DNA of 64,000 nt, taken from contig NZ_CTDZ01000009.1 of NCBI RefSeq assembly GCF_001375555.1, forward strand, positions 1,605,758 to 1,669,757. The letters are read 5' to 3'. Shown piece by piece: positions 25,332 through 32,773 of this stretch. The first letter of the stretch is position 1. Each line of letters opens with the position of its first letter. Under the pieces are notes generated by a model. That model saw only the letters and a program-made list of their open reading frames with translations. It did no database searches and was not told where the DNA came from. The translations under genes were made by a program, and so were the position numbers. This stretch comes from Numidum massiliense. Its GTDB lineage: Bacteria; Bacillota; Bacilli; Thermoactinomycetales; Novibacillaceae.

Positions 25332-26399
25332 TTACTGGTCTCCGCTCCCGAGGCGCGTGCCGGCGAGGTCGGTAACGCCGCGTACAAACTCGGCGGCGGA
25401 CATCCGCTTTTTTCCAGCCGGCTGCACGTCAGTGAGGCGCAAGACCCCGTCGCCAGTTGCTACGTCAATCCCTTGTCGACTTACGCCGATCACCGTACCG
25501 GGCGCGACTTTACCCGAAGCAGCCTCTGCACGATCTCCGGTTGCCGTACCTTCTACGATGTCCTCCCGCTTCGCCGACGCCACCTCCCCGCTAGCTTCGC
25601 TGACCGCGGGGGTAGCAGTTGTAGTCGCCTGCCCGTCTGTCACCACTTCGCTCGCCCACAGTTTCAGTGACTGCTTCCCCCATGTCGTATATGCGACTGG
25701 CCACGGATTTAGACCGCGAATGTGGTTGTAGATCGCCTGAGCTGGTCGCTCCCAGCGAATGCGTTCGTCTTCTCGCCGCACATTGTAAGCAAATGTCGCT
25801 TGTGCCTCGTCTTGCGGCACGGCGTCTGCGCGCCCACTGACAATCGCCGGTAGCGTCTGGCGCAGCAGGCTCTGACCTAAATCGCTCAGTTTATCGTGCA
25901 ATGTGCCTACTGTATCGCTGGCGGCAATCGGCACCGCCTGTTGTGCGATGATGTCTCCAGCGTCGAGCGCTTCTGCCATGTACATGAGCGTAATGCCCGT
26001 CTCGCGTTCGCCGTTCATAATCGCCCAATGAATCGGCGCTCCGCCGCGGTACTTCGGTAATAACGAAGCGTGCACATTGACACAACCGAGTGCGGGCATG
26101 TCCAAAATCGCCTTAGGCAAAATTTGGCCGAAGGCCGCGGTAACGATGAGATCCGGTTTTAAGGCGCGCAACTTGTCGACGGCGTGTGGCTCGCGAATTT
26201 TTTCCGGTTGCCATACGGGTAATCCGAGCGCCTCGGCGGCAACTTTTACCGGGGGCGGGGTAATAACGCGCTTTCTCCCTTTAGGGCGATCGGGTTGGGT
26301 GACAACACACCCGATACGGTAGCCGTCCTCGACTAAAGCCGTTAAAGAGGGCACCGCGAAATCCGGGGTGCCCATAAACACGATATTCCACTCTTTCAC
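25332..26399 (-). CDS. fmt: Methionyl-tRNA formyltransferase with an unusual insert
   Basis: Formylates initiator Met-tRNA using 10-formyl-tetrahydrofolate. The N-terminal formyltransferase domain has [12 protein letters not shown] and the catalytic N108, H110 and D146 around [20 protein letters not shown] and DAGDII. The C-terminal OB-like tRNA domain follows LNPWPVAYT. That domain is interrupted by about 42 low-complexity residues (A, T, E, S, V-rich; DNA 25509-25637) absent from ordinary Fmt. It makes the protein 355 residues rather than about 315. Start GTG 26399, eight bases after GAGGAG; 5 bp after def. Confidence 0.95.
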   Translation of the reverse strand: MKEWNIVFMGTPDFAVPSLTALVEDGYRIGCVVTQPDRPKGRKRVITPPPVKVAAEALGLPVWQPEKIREPHAVDKLRALKPDLIVTAAFGQILPKAILDMPALGCVNVHASLLPKYRGGAPIHWAIMNGERETGITLMYMAEALDAGDIIAQQAVPIAASDTVGTLHDKLSDLGQSLLRQTLPAIVSGRADAVPQDEAQATFAYNVRREDERIRWERPAQAIYNHIRGLNPWPVAYTTWGKQSLKLWASEVVTDGQATTTATPAVSEASGEVASAKREDIVEGTATGDRAEAASGKVAPGTVIGVSRQGIDVATGDGVLRLTDVQPAGKKRMSAAEFVRGVTDLAGTRLGSGDQ

Positions 26400-26404
26400 G
26401 ACGG

Positions 26405-26875
26405 TCACTCCTCACTTTGCTCTTCCGGCGCAAACACGCGCTCCGCGATGTCGATATACAACACGCCGTTCAAATGATCGACTTCGTGCTGAAACGCGCG
26501 CGCCAAGAAATCTGCGCCGTCGTACGCGACAGGTTCTCCGTGGCGGTTTTGTGCCTTCACTTTCACCGACTGGGCGCGACGCACTTCGCCGACGAGGTTC
26601 GGTATGCTCAAGCAACCTTCAGCCCCGATTTGCTCGCCTTTCTTTTCGACGATTGTCGGGTTGACGAGTTCGATCAGCCCTTCACCGGTGTCGACGACGA
26701 CGACGCGCTTTAAAATGCCGATCTGCGGAGCCGCTAGGCCGACGCCGTTACTGGCGTACATCGTTTCGGCCATATCATCTAACAATTTGTGTAAATTCGC
26801 ATTAAACTTTGTGACTTCCTTCGCTTTTTCTCGTAACACCGGATCAGGGTGTTTCACAATGAAGCGCACGGCCAT
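26405..26875 (-). CDS. def: Peptide deformylase
   Basis: Removes the N-formyl group from nascent proteins. 156 residues. The three family motifs are intact: [10 protein letters not shown] (44-53), EGCLS with metal-ligand C88, and HEVDHLNG with H130, catalytic E131 and H134. ATG 26875 with AAGGAGGCACTAACG. It sits between priA and fmt in the conserved coaBC-priA-def-fmt order and acts on the same formyl-methionine that Fmt creates. Confidence 0.97.
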   Translation of the reverse strand: MAVRFIVKHPDPVLREKAKEVTKFNANLHKLLDDMAETMYASNGVGLAAPQIGILKRVVVVDTGEGLIELVNPTIVEKKGEQIGAEGCLSIPNLVGEVRRAQSVKVKAQNRHGEPVAYDGADFLARAFQHEVDHLNGVLYIDIAERVFAPEEQSEE

Positions 26876-26888
26876 CGTTAGTGCCTCC

Positions 26889-29336
26889 TTACAGCAACAC
26901 GTGTGGATCGCGGTCGATCGTCACTTTCAGGTCGCTCGCCTTAAACGTCTCCCGCGTCGAGGCGAGTGCCTTAGTCAACGCTGACGCGACCCCAGTATCG
27001 TTTTTGTATTTTATCATGGTTTGCATGCGATATCTATCTTTCACGCGAAAAATAGGCGCCCGCACGGGGCCTAGGACTGTGACGTCAGCAGGTAAACGCA
27101 GTTTCAACATCGCCGTCATATGGTGGCTCGCCTTCATCGTCAGCGCTTGATCCGCACAGCTAAAATGAACGGCAATAAGTGCACAAAAGGGCGGATACGC
27201 CGTCTTTTTCCGCATGAGCGTCTCTTTGCGGTAAAAATTAAGTACTTCATATGTCGCGGCCATTTGAATGCTGTAATGTTCCGGATTGTACGTTTGAATG
27301 ATGACTTGCCCCGGTACCTCGTGCCGGCCTGCGCGCCCCCCGACTTGCATAAGCAGTTGAAACGTCCGTTCACTCGCGCGAAAGTCTGGTAACCCTAGCG
27401 TCGTGTCTGCAGCGATGACGCCCACGAGGGTGACGTTCGGAAAATCTAACCCTTTGGCAATCATTTGCGTCCCTAAGAGCACATCGGCGCGACCCGAGCG
27501 AAAGGCACCGAGCAGCTTTTCGTGCGCCCCTTTACCTGTCGTCGTGTCGACATCCATGCGGATGACGCGAATGCCGGGAAACTGTTTGGCCAGTTCTTGC
27601 TCGACTTTTTGCGTCCCGGTACCAAAATAGCGGATGTGCGCACTGCCACAGTGCGGACACTCCGTCGGAACCGGCTCCGCATACCCGCAGTAATGGCAAC
27701 GCAACATACGGTTCGTCTGGTGGTACGTGAGTGAAATGTCACAATGCGGACATTCGACACTCTCACCGCACTGGCGGCACAAGACAAACGTCGAGAAGCC
27801 GCGCCGATTCAAAAAAAGCACCGTTTGTTCACCGCGTGCGATGCGCGCTTCGATCGCGGCCGAGAGCTCGCGGCTAAACATCGAGCGGTTGCCAGCGTCG
27901 AGTTCGGCGCGTAAGTCAACAACGCTCACTTGTGGCAACGGTCGCCCGTGAACGCGCTCTTCCAGCGCCAAGTAGTGCATGTCCCCTGTTTTTGCGCGGT
28001 AAAACGTCTCGAGTGCCGGCGTCGCACTGCCGAGGACGACGGTCGCCCCGTGGTAGCGCGCGCGCTGCCACGCGACGTCTCGCACGTGGTAGCGCGGATT
28101 GTCTTCCTGTTTGTACGACGATTCGTGCTCCTCGTCGACGATGATGAGTCCAAGCTGGCGAAAGGGAGCAAAAATAGCGGAACGCGCCCCGATGACGACT
28201 TGCACGTCCCCGTGTAGCACTTTGCGCCACTCGTCATAACGCTCCCCAGCAGAGAGGCGGCTGTGCATAATCGCCACCCGCTCGCCGAAGCGCGACTTGA
28301 ACCGTTCCACCATTTGCGGCGTCAACGAAATTTCTGGGACGAGCACGATCGCTTCACGCCCCAAGCTAAGCGCCGTAGCGATCCCTTGCAAGTACACTTC
28401 CGTCTTGCCACTTCCAGTCACACCGTGCAGCAAAAACGTCGCTGGCTCTTTTTTTTTCAACTGGGAGTCGATCGGCGCGAGAGCCGCCTGTTGCGCCTCC
28501 GTCAACGGCAACGGCTCGTCCGCACGTATGTCCCGGTCATACGGGTTGCGGTACGACTCGCGCACTTCCGTCTCGAGCGCACCCAATTCTACTAACCGCG
28601 TCACCGTACTGCGCGACGCGTTAAGCTGGGCAAGTAGCTTTGGCAGCGGTAGCGGGTCTGGCTGCGCGATAAAAAAGTCGAGCACTTCCCGCTGTTTGTG
28701 GGCGCGTGACGACAGCTGCGCGCGCTGTGCCTCTAACGTAGGTACGCGAGCTGGAACAACCCACGTCGTCCGTTCTTTCGTCACGCGATCACGCACTTTT
28801 TCCCGCACTTCGAGCCGTCGCTCGGCAATCAGCTGCACGAGTAGCGCCCGCGTCACGCCGGGAATCGCTTCCGCCTTTTTTAACGACAAACCACCGCTTG
28901 CCGCAGTTACCGCGTCCAACAACTTCTGTTCTGCTTCCGTCGCCAGTTGTTTGCCAGCGGCGCTCAATTCCTTGCCGGGCAGCAGGATCCGTTCGTATTG
29001 CGCCTTCAAGACGGCAGGCATCATCGCCTCAAGCACCGTCACCGTCGGGCAAAAATAGTACGCACTCATCCAACGGGCCAATTGCACGAGCTCTTCGTTG
29101 AGAGGCGGCACGAGATCGACGACATCGGCAATTGCGCGCACGTTGGCCACCGCGGGCTCATCGTGCAGGCCGACGACGTACCCTTGTACGAGCCGCCGGC
29201 CAAACGGGACGCGCACGCGGCAACCGACCTCGACTTGACTGCGCCATTCGGTAGGAATCGCATAATCGAACGGCCGATCCGTCGACTCTGCCGCAATATC
29301 GACGATGACGGCCGCATAGTTCGCGCCGTCACCCAT
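26889..29336 (-). CDS. priA: Primosomal protein N' (replication restart helicase PriA)
   Basis: 3'-to-5' helicase that reloads the replisome at abandoned forks. 815 residues. It has an N-terminal 3'-DNA-binding domain, then helicase motifs GVTGSGKTEV, DEEHESSYKQ and GSATPALE. A zinc-binding region follows with eight cysteines (CRQC, CPHC, CHYC, CPHC), then the QVGGRAGR motif. The start ATG 29336 overlaps the end of coaBC by 8 bp (ATGGGTGA), showing coupling. An AGGGAT ribosome site is weak. Confidence 0.96.
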   Translation of the reverse strand: MGDGANYAAVIVDIAAESTDRPFDYAIPTEWRSQVEVGCRVRVPFGRRLVQGYVVGLHDEPAVANVRAIADVVDLVPPLNEELVQLARWMSAYYFCPTVTVLEAMMPAVLKAQYERILLPGKELSAAGKQLATEAEQKLLDAVTAASGGLSLKKAEAIPGVTRALLVQLIAERRLEVREKVRDRVTKERTTWVVPARVPTLEAQRAQLSSRAHKQREVLDFFIAQPDPLPLPKLLAQLNASRSTVTRLVELGALETEVRESYRNPYDRDIRADEPLPLTEAQQAALAPIDSQLKKKEPATFLLHGVTGSGKTEVYLQGIATALSLGREAIVLVPEISLTPQMVERFKSRFGERVAIMHSRLSAGERYDEWRKVLHGDVQVVIGARSAIFAPFRQLGLIIVDEEHESSYKQEDNPRYHVRDVAWQRARYHGATVVLGSATPALETFYRAKTGDMHYLALEERVHGRPLPQVSVVDLRAELDAGNRSMFSRELSAAIEARIARGEQTVLFLNRRGFSTFVLCRQCGESVECPHCDISLTYHQTNRMLRCHYCGYAEPVPTECPHCGSAHIRYFGTGTQKVEQELAKQFPGIRVIRMDVDTTTGKGAHEKLLGAFRSGRADVLLGTQMIAKGLDFPNVTLVGVIAADTTLGLPDFRASERTFQLLMQVGGRAGRHEVPGQVIIQTYNPEHYSIQMAATYEVLNFYRKETLMRKKTAYPPFCALIAVHFSCADQALTMKASHHMTAMLKLRLPADVTVLGPVRAPIFRVKDRYRMQTMIKYKNDTGVASALTKALASTRETFKASDLKVTIDRDPHVLL

Positions 29337-30522
29337 CGAGCATATCCCTAACTTCGTCTAACAGTGCATCGGCGATAGCGGCCTTACTCATGACCGGCAG
29401 CGAGGTAACGAGCCCTCCGGCATTGTAGATTGAGACGGCGTTCGTATCCGTCGCAAACCCTACGCCCGGTTTGCTGACGTCGTTGGCGACGATGAGGTCG
29501 AGGTTTTTCCGCTTCAGTTTGTCTTGTGCGTGTGTCGCGACATCGTTCGTCTCCGCGGCGAACCCGACGAGTAGTTGCCCCTCTTTCGTCCGCCCGAGCT
29601 CTGCCAAAATGTCCGGCGTACGCGCAAACTTCACGGTCAGCTCCCCGTCCTGCTTTTTCAGCTTGTGTTCGGAATACGTCGCCGGGCGGTAATCGGCGAC
29701 CGCCGCCGCTTTAATGACGACGTCTTGGTCGGGGAAGCGCGCACGCACTTCCCGGTACATGTCCTCTGCCGACGTCACTGGAACGACGGTGACGTCGGCG
29801 GGTGGCGCCAGATGTGTCGGGCCGCTCACTAACACGACGTCGGCGCCGCGCTTCGCCGCTTGCTCTGCAATGGCATACCCCATCTTTCCCGACGAACGGT
29901 TGGAAAAAAACCTCACCGGGTCGAGCGCCTCAACTGTTGGCCCGGCCGTGACGAGCATACGGCACCCTGTCAAATCGCGCGTGCGCTTAAACATCGTCGC
30001 GATCGCCTGCATGATCTCCTCCGGTTCGGCCATGCGCCCCTTACCGACGTACCCGCAAGCGAGCTGGCCTTCTCCCGGTTCGACAAATGCGTAGCCACGC
30101 TTTTTTAAGGTGGCCATATTTTGTTGGACGGTTGGATGGGCGTACATGTGCACGTTCATTGCTGGCGCGATGAGTACCTCCGCCCGCGTCGCTAGCATAA
30201 GCGACGACAACATATCGTCTGCCAGCCCGTAGGCGAGTTTAGCAATCGTATGCGCTGTTGCCGGCGCGATGACGACGAGGTCGGCGTGATCCGCTAAATC
30301 GATGTGCGCGATCACTTCCGGATTTGGTTCGTCAAACACTTCTGTCGTCACTTCGTGCTGTGACAGCGCCTGAAAGGTGAGTGGCGTCACAAATTCAGTC
30401 GCGCTGCGCGTCATGACGACACGCACTCTGGCCCCCGATTGGGTCAGTTTACTGCATAAAGCAGCCGCCTTAAAAGCGGCAATGCCGCCTGTTACCCCTA
30501 AGACGATCCGTTTCCCCTGCAT
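29329..30522 (-). CDS. coaBC: Bifunctional phosphopantothenoylcysteine decarboxylase/synthetase
   Basis: Catalyses steps 2 and 3 of CoA synthesis: CTP-dependent coupling of cysteine to phosphopantothenate, then FMN-dependent decarboxylation. 397 residues. The CoaC part (about 1-185) has the flavin motif GVTGGIAAFKA, APAMNVHMYAHP and the substrate-clamp cysteine in LACGYVGKGRM. The CoaB part (about 190-397) has VTAGPTVEALDPVRF and KAAAVADYRP. ATG 30522 behind AAGGTGACACC. Follows rpoZ across an internal terminator. Confidence 0.96.
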   Translation of the reverse strand: MQGKRIVLGVTGGIAAFKAAALCSKLTQSGARVRVVMTRSATEFVTPLTFQALSQHEVTTEVFDEPNPEVIAHIDLADHADLVVIAPATAHTIAKLAYGLADDMLSSLMLATRAEVLIAPAMNVHMYAHPTVQQNMATLKKRGYAFVEPGEGQLACGYVGKGRMAEPEEIMQAIATMFKRTRDLTGCRMLVTAGPTVEALDPVRFFSNRSSGKMGYAIAEQAAKRGADVVLVSGPTHLAPPADVTVVPVTSAEDMYREVRARFPDQDVVIKAAAVADYRPATYSEHKLKKQDGELTVKFARTPDILAELGRTKEGQLLVGFAAETNDVATHAQDKLKRKNLDLIVANDVSKPGVGFATDTNAVSIYNAGGLVTSLPVMSKAAIADALLDEVRDMLDG

Positions 30523-30535
30523 GGTGTCACCTTCC

Positions 30536-30569
30536 TAAAAAAATAACAACCTTGAGGAGGTTGTTATTT
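30536..30569 (-). terminator. Terminator or attenuator between rpoZ and coaBC
   Basis: On the minus strand AACAACCT and AGGTTGTT pair and are followed by ATTTTTTT. The rpoZ stop codon (30564-30566) lies in the 5' arm, so a ribosome ending rpoZ would cover the hairpin. Readthrough into coaBC may therefore depend on rpoZ translation. Confidence 0.8.
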
Positions 30570-30785
30570 TTCGGTTTGCTGCTGCTCTTCCCGCGTCACG
30601 ATGTCGATTTTTCCGGTGGCAATTTCGGCGAGAGCGACGCTCACATACTTTTCCGTTTGCGAACCCTCTGTTTTCTCCCCTTGCTCTTCTTGCAAATACC
30701 GCGCCCGTTTGGCAGCCGCAGCAACAAGCGTGTATTTACTGTCCACCTTTTTCATCAGTCGGTCAATCGATGGATACAGCATCAT
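30564..30785 (-). CDS. rpoZ: RNA polymerase omega subunit
   Basis: Small subunit that stabilises the beta-prime subunit of RNA polymerase. 73 residues. The N-terminal MLYPSIDRLMKKVDSKYTLV and the helix AAAKRARYLQ are family features. The C-terminus is Glu/Gln-rich. Two adjacent ATG codons offer alternative starts behind GGGGGATGATG; I keep the first. Between gmk and coaBC, as in B. subtilis. Confidence 0.93.
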   Translation of the reverse strand: MMLYPSIDRLMKKVDSKYTLVAAAAKRARYLQEEQGEKTEGSQTEKYVSVALAEIATGKIDIVTREEQQQTEK

Positions 30786-30803
30786 CCGTCATCATCCCCC
30801 TAA

Positions 30804-31403
30804 TTATTGATCGAGCAGACGCTCGACGCGACAGTGTTCGGCTTGTACAATCGATAAAATACGGTCACACGCCCGCTCGACCTCGTCGTTGACGACGGCA
30901 TAATCGTAGCGGTCGATCAAATTCATTTCTTGTTCGGCGACCGACAAGCGCCCGGCCATAACTTCAGTTGTTTCCGTTCCCCGCCCAGATATACGTTGCT
31001 GTAACTCTTGCATCGACGGCGGTGCAAGAAAAATAAACACACCGTTCGGAAACTTCCGTTTAATTTGCAGTGCGCCTTGCACCTCAATTTCTAAAATGAC
31101 ATCTTTACCGGCACTGAGCGTTTCTTCTACAAACGCGCGCGGCGTGCCGTAATAGTTACCCATATATTCCGCCCACTCAAGTAGTTCGTCGCCTTCGATC
31201 ATCGCTTTAAAATCGTCACGGCCTTTAAAGAAGTAGTGGACACCGTCCACTTCATTCGGTCGCGGCTCGCGCGTCGTCGCAGAGATGGAGTAGATGAGAT
31301 CGGTTTTCCGCTTGCGAAACGCAGCACAGACTGTCCCTTTCCCTACCCCGGACGGACCAGAGAGAACGATAAGCAAGCCAGATTTTGACGTCAATTTTTG
31401 CAT
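30804..31403 (-). CDS. gmk: Guanylate kinase
   Basis: Phosphorylates GMP to GDP with ATP. 199 residues. The P-loop GPSGVGKGT is at 16-24, the GMP-binding [19 protein letters not shown] follows near 42-60, and the LID/arginine region is [10 protein letters not shown] promoter with an extended TATAAT lies 73 bp upstream, so gmk-rpoZ-coaBC-priA-def-fmt may form a transcription unit with an internal attenuator after rpoZ. Confidence 0.96.
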   Translation of the reverse strand: MQKLTSKSGLLIVLSGPSGVGKGTVCAAFRKRKTDLIYSISATTREPRPNEVDGVHYFFKGRDDFKAMIEGDELLEWAEYMGNYYGTPRAFVEETLSAGKDVILEIEVQGALQIKRKFPNGVFIFLAPPSMQELQQRISGRGTETTEVMAGRLSVAEQEMNLIDRYDYAVVNDEVERACDRILSIVQAEHCRVERLLDQ

Positions 31404-31475
31404 GTATTTACCTTTCCTATCTACATCTTTTTAAAGGTCATTTATGTATTGTGTTCCTATCGCGCACGTAGCACT

Positions 31476-31484
31476 ATTATAACA
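31476..31484 (-). promoter_or_regulatory. Extended -10 promoter of gmk
   Basis: On the minus strand TGTTATAAT, an extended -10 (TGN plus consensus TATAAT), at 31484-31476, with no good -35. It lies 73 bp before the gmk start. Confidence 0.55.
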
Positions 31485-31521
31485 CGTTCCCGAAGGTACG
31501 GAATTGTTTTTTTGCGCCATC

Positions 31522-31788
31522 TTATAAGCCTGTATCGTTCGCATGGTCTTTGTTCGACAACCGCTGTGCAACAGTTTCCGGTTGAACGGCGGACAAAATC
31601 ACGTGATCGCTGTCCATAATGATGACAGCGCGCGTCCGCCTGCCGTACGTGGCGTCGATCAACATCCCGCGATCGCGTGCCTCTTGCATGATGCGCTTAA
31701 TCGGCGCAGATTCCGGGCTAACGATCGAAATGATGCGGTTAGCGGAAACGATATTGCCGAAGCCGATGTTAATGAGACTGATCCCCAT
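31522..31788 (-). CDS. remA: Extracellular matrix regulator RemA (DUF370)
   Basis: DNA-binding protein that activates biofilm-matrix and osmoprotection genes in B. subtilis. 88 residues from ATG 31788 ([20 protein letters not shown]) behind GGAGGTAAGGAG. The conserved [18 protein letters not shown] and [15 protein letters not shown] are present. An upstream extension of 12 codons covers the ribosome site and is not used. Directly follows yicC (32 bp), as in B. subtilis. Confidence 0.94.
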   Translation of the reverse strand: MGISLINIGFGNIVSANRIISIVSPESAPIKRIMQEARDRGMLIDATYGRRTRAVIIMDSDHVILSAVQPETVAQRLSNKDHANDTGL

Positions 31789-31820
31789 CTCCTTACCTCC
31801 TGCCTGTGTCGCGTCGCCTC

Positions 31821-32699
31821 TCACTCAATATTTTGCACTTGTTCGCGTATTTTTTCCAATTCACTTTTCACGTCGACGACAATTTGGCTAATCGCTAGTG
31901 CGTTCGCTTTTGAGCCAATCGTATTAATTTCCCGATTCATTTCTTGAACTAAAAAGTCGCATTTCCGGCCGATCGGCTCCGTGGATGAAAGTAGCTGCAA
32001 CGCGTGTTTACAGTGACTGTCGAGTCGTGTCAACTCTTCGTCAATCGCACACTTTTCCGCAAAGACTGCAGCTTCAGTTAAGAGGCGCGCCTCGTCCAGC
32101 TGCACCTCGCGCAAAGACTGTTGCAGTCGCTCACCCATGCGGCGCCGGTACGACTCTACAACGAGCGGTGCGTGCGCCCACATCGTTTGAACCGCGGTGG
32201 CGATCCGTTCAATGCGCTTCCTTATGTCTTTGGCCAACTCAACCCCTTCAGTCGCACGCATTTCTTGTAACGCAGTGCACGCTTGCCGCACGTGGTGGAT
32301 GAGCGCCTCGCGCCAACCTTCGACGTTTACTTCCGCCTCGCGCACAGTTAAGATGTCAGGAACGTGCATTAAGTCAGTGACGCTCAGTTCGCCCGCGAGG
32401 GCGAACCGCTCTTGCAATGCACGGGCAGATTTCACGACGCGCGCAGCGAGTTCCCAATCGATGTCAGCTTGCCGCGTGACCGTCGCGTCCGATTCCAGCG
32501 TCACAAACACATCGATCCTGCCGCGGTAAAAGCGTTGCTGCACTTCTTTCTTTACCGCCTCTTCTAATAAAAACAACTCACGCGGCATACGTACGGTCAC
32601 TTCTTGAAATCGGTGGTTGAGTGAGCGAATTTCCACCCGATAAAAGACTCCGCCATCGTACCCCTCGCTGCGACCGTACCCGGTCATACTATTTACCAT
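31821..32699 (-). CDS. yicC: YicC/YloC family endoribonuclease
   Basis: YicC proteins are RNases implicated in small-RNA and mRNA turnover. 292 residues. N-terminal [10 protein letters not shown] and the C-terminal segment with [20 protein letters not shown] are hallmark sequences, with acidic residues toward the end. I start at ATG 32699. An in-frame GTG three codons earlier (32708) is also possible because neither has a strong ribosome site. It lies 32 bp before remA and 74 bp after the Ca-ATPase gene. Confidence 0.92.
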   Translation of the reverse strand: MVNSMTGYGRSEGYDGGVFYRVEIRSLNHRFQEVTVRMPRELFLLEEAVKKEVQQRFYRGRIDVFVTLESDATVTRQADIDWELAARVVKSARALQERFALAGELSVTDLMHVPDILTVREAEVNVEGWREALIHHVRQACTALQEMRATEGVELAKDIRKRIERIATAVQTMWAHAPLVVESYRRRMGERLQQSLREVQLDEARLLTEAAVFAEKCAIDEELTRLDSHCKHALQLLSSTEPIGRKCDFLVQEMNREINTIGSKANALAISQIVVDVKSELEKIREQVQNIE

Positions 32700-32773
32700 C
32701 TCGATCACATCCGTTACTTTATTTTACTTAAATACGGGCAAGCTTACAAGGGCGGCGGAAAATCCCCGATCAA

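Noticed and set aside
28297-29058. 253-codon plus-strand frame antisense to priA
   Set aside because: Composition is typical of the complement of G/C-ending codons (Ser, Arg, Ala). PriA on the other strand is certain.
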